Part shown: piece by piece, positions 42,633-47,324 of the stretch
Layout of the letters: every line of letters begins with the position of its first letter
Position numbering within the stretch: position 1 is the first letter of the stretch
Translations under genes and position numbers: made by a program
NCBI GenBank assembly: GCA_027943245.1
Contig: JANDJZ010000365.1
Coordinates: 1-47,324, forward strand
DNA: 47,324 bases
DNA from: Acanthamoeba sp. SK_2022b
Taxonomy: Eukaryota; Discosea; Longamoebia; Acanthamoebidae
Reading direction: 5' to 3'
The notes under the pieces: generated by a model
Told to the model about the DNA's origin: nothing
Database searches by the model: none
What the model saw: the letters and a program-made list of their open reading frames with translations, nothing else

Positions 42633-43325
42633 CTATCGGCCTGCTGCCTGTCGCCCGCCTGTCCGTAGTCCTCGGGTTGACCTCGGGCTTGGGTCGTCCG
42701 ACCACGCCATTGGAGCGGGCGGATCGGTCAACTTGGTCGTCGCTGCCTGCTGCATCTGTGGCTGCCCTTGGAAGGCGCTAGCCGGGTAGTGGGTAAACAG
42801 AGGGGGCTTCCCAGAGCGCTTGGTGAGCGTGTAGTTGCTCAGGTCGTACTCGACGTCGCGCTGCACGGGCTGCTGCACGTGCTTGGATAGGACGTGAAAG
42901 ATGTTGCCGAATCGCACGAGCCTGTTGTGGATCAACAGGTCGCCGTGTCCGCCCAAGTCGCCGTAGGGCGTCGGAGCGGTCGACATGGCGAGGACCGAGA
43001 GGTAGGCCTTGCTGCTGGTCATGTAGAGGTTGGCGTTCTCCCCCGCAGCCAGGCCCTGGACCTGCGGCGGGACGCTGCTGGAGCCCATCTGCACGTTGGC
43101 CCCGCCCGACACCTTGCCGCCCATGACCGTCAGCGGGTAGGTGCCGACGCCGGCGCCCAGGTTGCCGCCGATGCCGCGAAGGACAAGGGTGTCGGGGTCG
43201 ACGGTGAGTATGATGTAGAGGTTGCACTGCGTGTGGTTGGTGACTGCCATCTGACGGCGAAGGCTGAAGAGGCTCTTGGGACACAGCTCGACGGAGGACG
43301 CACGCTTCAACTTTTTGTCGCTCAT
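42633..43325 (-). CDS. Orphan 230-residue intronless protein
   Basis: One uninterrupted frame from MSDKKLKRASSVELCPKSLF to the stop at 42633. Its middle is rich in Gly/Val/Asn/Ser (LGAGVGTYPLTVMGGKVSGG) and suggests beta structure. The C terminus is Gln/Pro/Arg-rich and low complexity. There is no signal peptide, transmembrane helix or recognised motif. Support: length well above chance in this codon bias, absence of introns while neighbours have many, and a TATA-like TATTTAAGG about 160 bases upstream (43,482-43,490, minus strand). The last 40 residues could be non-coding read-through if the true stop differs. Confidence 0.6.
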   Translation of the reverse strand: MSDKKLKRASSVELCPKSLFSLRRQMAVTNHTQCNLYIILTVDPDTLVLRGIGGNLGAGVGTYPLTVMGGKVSGGANVQMGSSSVPPQVQGLAAGENANLYMTSSKAYLSVLAMSTAPTPYGDLGGHGDLLIHNRLVRFGNIFHVLSKHVQQPVQRDVEYDLSNYTLTKRSGKPPLFTHYPASAFQGQPQMQQAATTKLTDPPAPMAWSDDPSPRSTRGLRTGGRQAAGR

Positions 43326-43690
43326 GGTGGTTGGCTGCTAGGGTGGTGTTGTTGGTGGTAGAAGCTCATGTGCACAAGCTTCGCCGATGGAGCTTCACCG
43401 CCATGGGCAGCCTTGATGGGTTCTCCCGTGCTGGACTGGCTAGCGTCTGATGGATTCAGAGGAGGCCAGCAGCAGTTATCCTTAAATAGACAAGCAATGC
43501 GACCACACAAAAGCCGTGACGACATCTAGACAGAGATCCATTCGTGCACTGTTTAGGCGAACCTCGTCAGCAGCCACCTGACCGAGCCACCCCCCCCCCC
43601 AACAATGAATTGACGACACTGTTTAATGAGGCCAAGGAAAAGTCTTAAGGACCGCACACAACACATGCGCGGGGGGGGGGGGTCGCGCGC
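43326..43690. other. Intergenic region with promoter of the orphan gene
   Basis: Contains the TATA-like element noted for the orphan gene (minus strand, near 43,485) and the 3' region of the FKBP gene. No coding signal. Confidence 0.4.
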
Positions 43691-44599
43691 TCAGGCGCTC
43701 TCCTCGCGCGCCTTTCGGAGGGCCTGCAGCCGCTCGTAGTCGGGGTTGACGGCCCTCTTGGGCGGTTCGAAGCTCACCAACTCCACCTCGAAGATGAGGG
43801 TCGCGTTGGGAGGGATTTCGGGAGGCGAGCCTGCATCGAGTAAAGCACAACGGGCCGGGTCAGGCTGTGCTCAGAAACGTTCGCGTGCGTCTGCGATTCG
43901 AACAAGCAAGCGGGGAGAGGGGGGGGGGGCATACCCTCCTTGCCGTAGGCATACTTGGCCTGGATGGTGAGGATGGCCTTCTCGCCCTTCTTCATGGTGG
44001 CGACGGCCTTGTCCCAGCCCTGGATGACCTCGCCTGGAAAGAGTAGCACGAGCGTGGACGTACACGTGTGAGAACTGCCCCCGTCGATGCGAGCATGTGG
44101 CGGAGCTGCAAGAGCCAGCCACTGGGCGCTACCTTTGCCGAGAGTAAACTTGAAGGGATAGCCTTGGCTGGCATCGAACACCTCTCCGGATTGAAGCTTG
44201 CCCTCGTAATTCACTGAGTGGGGTTGTGGACATCACAAGAAGACATCAAGGGGACTTGAGGACAATGGATTCAACTGCAACTCGAGTTGCCCAGGCTCTC
44301 GTCTGCCAATGTGGTATTACACACAATTGGGGAAGTAGGAGAGGCGCGTGAAATGCGGATTAACAAGAATCAAGACAAATAAGTTGTTCTAGGCGCGAAG
44401 CAAACGTACCCAACACCACTGAGTGCTTAGGGGGGACGCTGCCCGACCCTGCAGAAATGACCTTCTTCAACACGCCTCCATCATTCGTGATTTTCTCTGC
44501 AGGGAGCGGCAAAAAACAAGAAGGCTCAGAGGGGGAGCACAATCAGGCCACACTATCGTTCGTGTATTACGCAGATGCTGTACCTCCCTCGGCGGACAT
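43691..44599 (-). CDS. FKBP-type peptidyl-prolyl cis-trans isomerase
   Basis: Five minus-strand exons: MSAEG, then EKITNDGGVLKKVISAGSGS, VNYEGKLQSGEVFDAS..., EVIQGWDKAVATMKKGEKAI... and SPPEIPPNATLIFEVELVSF. About 140 residues, one FKBP domain plus a C-terminal helix (NPDYERLQALRKAREESA). FKBPs isomerise X-Pro bonds. FK506-pocket residues are kept: Tyr in YEG, Asp in FDAS, Phe in FKF, Glu-Val-Ile and Trp in EVIQGW, Tyr in YAYG. No signal peptide, so probably cytosolic. The first exon is only about 16 bases long. It is divergent from the ASCC2-like gene with 172 bases between ATGs. All introns are GT-AG. Confidence 0.94.
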
Positions 44600-44771
44600 G
44601 TCTCGATTGATGTCTTCGATCTTGTTTTTTTTTTCTGCCATTTTTCATTTGTCGACCTGGGGAATATCTGTCCTTTTTCTTGTGTTGCCTTTTGTGAAGA
44701 CAAATGATTTAAACCGTTTTTAATTGCAAAAAAATAAGGCCTGTGATTTTTGTACAATTGCAACAGCGAAC
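44600..44771. promoter_or_regulatory. Bidirectional promoter, FKBP / ASCC2-like gene
   Basis: 172 bases between outward-facing ATGs, T-rich on the plus strand (TTTTTTTTTTCTGCC near 44625). No clear TATA. Confidence 0.55.
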
Positions 44772-45268
44772 ATGAGCCAGAGGGGCGGCAGTGGAGCCGG
44801 TAGCGGCAATCAGCGCGGCCGAGGAGGTGGTGGCCGGCCACAGCAGGGCGGTGCGCCGCGTAAGAGGGGTGGCCCGCCCCCCGGCTTTGGCACTACACAG
44901 ACAGTGACCAAGCGCGACATCGAGCAGCAACAGCAGCAGCTTAAACATGTACACTCATTTTCTTTTGATGCTTCATTATGCTACACTCTGAAATTTTGGA
45001 TATCTCCATCTCATTCTCTACGCGCCTCGAAATGCACATTAGGAACAAGAGAAGCAACTGGAAGAGGAGATACAGCGACGGGATGCGGAGAAGCGTGGGT
45101 CGGGCGTGGGCGTGGAGGCGTCGAGCAGCTACGTCAAGGGCTCCACCGCGGGCCAGCTCACGCGAGTAGCCGACCTCTCGGCACACTGGCTCGACCCCGC
45201 CCTCCAGCTCCCGCCCTTCCTGCCCCAGGACAACCTCTCCCCCGCCGGTACTCGCTTCACTTGCCCCC

Positions 45269-45322
<54 letters not shown>

Positions 45323-45653
45323 CCCTGCCTGGGCCTGACGCGTGTCTCGTTGTTGCGCTGATGCGTGTGCGCAGAGGAGGAGGGCCTGGCGGGATCGCAG
45401 GCCGTGCTCGAGGTGCTCGACGCCGACCTGTCGCGCCTCCTCCGCCATAAGTACCACGTGTTCTGGAGCCACGTCATCTTCGAGCCGCGTCTCCTGCGAT
45501 TCGTCGACTCCTTCCTCCGCTACGCGCGCCGCGCCTACGACGGCTCCACGCCGGCCCTGGACCCCGCCTCCACCTACTTCGCCGTCTTTGCCAAGGTCTT
45601 CAAGGGTGCGCCCTCGACTCGCTCGCCGTCGATGACCACCACCACCACCACCA

Positions 45654-45693
<40 letters not shown>

Positions 45694-47324
45694 GCACGCA
45701 CGCACGCACAGTAGCATGCGCACGTGTGTGTGTGCACGAGGCTGACAGACGTGTATTTGTTGGCAGTGCTGCTGCGCATGTCCACGAATCGGGAGTCGGA
45801 GACGGACTTCATGGACGCGCGGTACTTTGCCGATCTGGTATACGACAAGTGGGTCTTTGACGTGCCCAAGCTCTTCGACATCTGCACCCTCTACGGCTCC
45901 TACAACGCCAAGGCATGCGCTTCTCTCTCCCTCCCTCCCTCTCCCCCCTCTACCTCGCTGGGCGCGCGCGACTGTGGCCTCCTTCACGCTCTCATCAAAC
46001 CGGGTTTTTTCCCGCTTTCTTTCCGGTCCGGTGGCGTTGACCGCAGGAGGTGAGCCGATTGGTGTCGTCGCTGCTCAAGCTCCAGCCCAAGTACGACGAC
46101 GACCTCAAGCAGGCCGTCCCCATCATATCCCGCGTCGTGCAGGCACGCGACCTCTCTCCCTCTCCCCCCTCTGCGCCCCCTCTGCCCCTTGTCGTGCCAT
46201 GGCCTCTCGTCGTCGCTCATCGGTCGTTGCCGTTGGTCTCGCCTCCTCGCAGGAGGTGGAGAAGCGGCTGCAGCAGATCATCAAGGAGGCCGGCCCGCAT
46301 CTGAGCAAGACGCTCGAGGACGAGGACCAGGCGGACCAGCTGTGCGACGTCGAGTACTACCTGCAGGACATCCTCGCCACGCTCCACGCCTTCCTCCGCA
46401 TACGCCCCGAGTCGGCCGCGCACTTCAGGGAGAGCCTCGAGCCGACCCTCCTGGCCCGGCTCTACGACCAGGTCCTTCCGCAGCTGCTCCGCATCACCGT
46501 CTCCTCCGTTGGCCAGCAAGGTTTGCTTGCCGTCATCTCGCCTCACGCACGCTCCGCTGCTGCCTTCCAACCCTGCGATCTGATAGCCGTGCGTGTGCGT
46601 GTGCGTGTGATGTGTGCGCGCGCGTGCGTGATGTTGTGTGTGCGATGTGATGTGATGTGATGTGATGTGATGTGATGTGATGCGATGTGTGCAGCGCGGC
46701 GGCAGGCCTACCTCCAGCGGGTGAAGGGCTACCTGGTCGCCGTGGGCTACACGTTGCTGCAGCAGTACTACGTGGAGCCGCTGCTCCATGGGACAGGTGC
46801 CGTACACTTTGCATATTTATTTATTATTTAACCAATTAATTATTCTTTAATTAAAGAAAAAATATTAATTAATTCATAAAATTGTAAAACAGCCAATGGC
46901 CAGGCCGACAGGAAGGGAAAGGGCAAGGAGCGGGACAACGGCAAGGGCAAGGACAGGGACGGCGGGCTGCCGGAGCAGCTGCTGAACCTGTTGCAGACGC
47001 TGACCGGCACGGAGGGCGAGACGACCTTCATCCGCGACGTGGGGTTCAACTTCCCGCTTCTCGACACGCTCGAGAGCGTTCGATCGAAACTGTACACTGC
47101 CATCTCTCCCTCTTCTCCCCTTCTCCCCTTCTCCTCTCCCTCTCGCTTCCCCCTCTCACCCGCGCGCGCGCGTCGATGGGCAGGGATGCCACGCGTTTCG
47201 ATTGGGTGGTGGCCATCATCCAATCGCTGTGCGGGGTCACTGTTGCTACGCCAACCGGCGATAGCCCACAGCCCTCCTCCTCCTCCGCGGCCTCTGCCGC
47301 GTTCGAAGTGGTGCGACTCCCCCC
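44772..47324 (+). CDS. ASCC2: ASCC2-like (activating signal cointegrator complex subunit 2), 5' part
   Basis: Starts MSQRGGSGAGSGNQRGRGG and continues past the window end. ASCC2 binds K63-linked ubiquitin through a CUE domain and works with the ASCC3 helicase in alkylation repair and ribosome quality control. Similarity to the N-terminal ASCC2 domain is clear: KYHVFWSHVIFEPRLLRFVD (human FW.QVIFDETL...LDSYLRY), VLLRMSTNRESETDFMD, and VYDKWVFDVPKLFDICTLYG (human LYNNFLFDIPKILDLCVLFG). The CUE domain should lie beyond 47324 and is not seen. The N terminus is RGG/Gly-rich and Gln-rich, absent from human ASCC2. Two introns (45913-46046, 46143-46252) use GC donors. Introns carry GT, CA and TGTGA repeats. 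Confidence 0.85.
45271..45320. repeat. (GT)n in an ASCC2-like intron
   Basis: About 25 GT units. Confidence 0.96.
45656..45689. repeat. (CA)n in an ASCC2-like intron
   Basis: Preceded by (ACC)n and followed by (GCAC)n units. Confidence 0.95.
45913..46046 (+). other. GC-AG intron (ASCC2-like)
   Basis: Exon GCCAAG, intron GCATGC...CCGCAG, phase 0, joining LYGSYNAK to EVSRLVSSLL. Confidence 0.8.
46143..46252 (+). other. GC-AG intron (ASCC2-like)
   Basis: Exon GTGCAG, intron GCACGC...TCGCAG, phase 0, joining ISRVVQ to EVEKRLQQII. Confidence 0.8.
46640..46685. repeat. (TGTGA)n in an ASCC2-like intron
   Basis: About eight units, the last ones degenerate. Confidence 0.95.

Noticed and set aside
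42426..42789. Plus-strand gene beginning ATGATGGCCACCGACTAT near 42389
   Set aside because: No continuing exon with conserved protein was found, and the minus-strand orphan gene occupies the following sequence.
1..47324. tRNA or rRNA genes
   Set aside because: No T-loop motif (GTTCGANNC) with matching acceptor stem, and no rRNA-like segments, were found by reading both strands.

Overview
The window is nuclear DNA of a GC-rich, intron-dense unicellular eukaryote. Gene structure (about one short intron per 150-200 coding bases, GTACG-type donors, GT/CA microsatellites inside introns), tightly packed genes on both strands and the protein set (Rac GTPase, SmgGDS-like ARM protein, OvoA, DIRS/Ngaro-like retroelement) point to an amoebozoan, most likely Acanthamoeba. 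The assignment is an inference; no species marker gene is present. All gene models below were spliced by eye from conserved protein motifs and splice signals.

Layout. 1-2.6 kb: transposon debris (Ty1/copia Gag and Pol remnants, minus strand) around a 39-bp minisatellite. 2.7-4.0 kb: a Rho/Rac GTPase and a three-exon 52-residue microprotein (minus). 4.6-8.1 kb: glutamine-dependent NAD+ synthetase (plus). 8.5-12.4 kb: OvoA, the ovothiol-forming enzyme (minus). 13.0-14.3 kb: RPA2 (minus), divergent from eIF2B-epsilon (14.6-17.8 kb, plus), followed by COP9 signalosome subunit 7 (18.0-19.3 kb). 19.6-20.5 kb: a secreted CAP-like protein (minus), divergent from an eIF4B-like RRM protein (20.9-24.0 kb). 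24.2-27.3 kb: a membrane-anchored S28-family protein that has lost its catalytic serine (minus).

27.2-36.3 kb is rearranged. A small secreted-protein gene is present twice (27.35 and 35.83 kb). A partial second copy of the aspartate aminotransferase gene lies at 27.91-35.01 kb, broken by a nested insertion: a zinc-finger/transposase-like gene (28.3-31.07 kb) directly abutting a DIRS/Ngaro-like tyrosine-recombinase retroelement (31.07-34.83 kb). The insertion is strongly CpG-depleted in an otherwise CpG-rich window, and several of its disabling changes are single CpG transitions, a pattern expected from methylcytosine deamination.

36.6-38.8 kb: intact mitochondrial-type aspartate aminotransferase (minus). 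39.0-42.2 kb: SmgGDS/Rap1GDS1-like ARM-repeat protein with nearly one exon per repeat (minus). 42.6-43.3 kb: orphan single-exon gene. 43.7-44.6 kb: FKBP-type prolyl isomerase (minus), divergent from an ASCC2-like gene that runs off the right end. These are mainly housekeeping genes (translation, replication, ubiquitin/COP9, NAD and thiol metabolism) with no operon logic. Ten introns in six of the genes are best explained as GC-AG introns, several fixed by conserved protein sequence across the junction.
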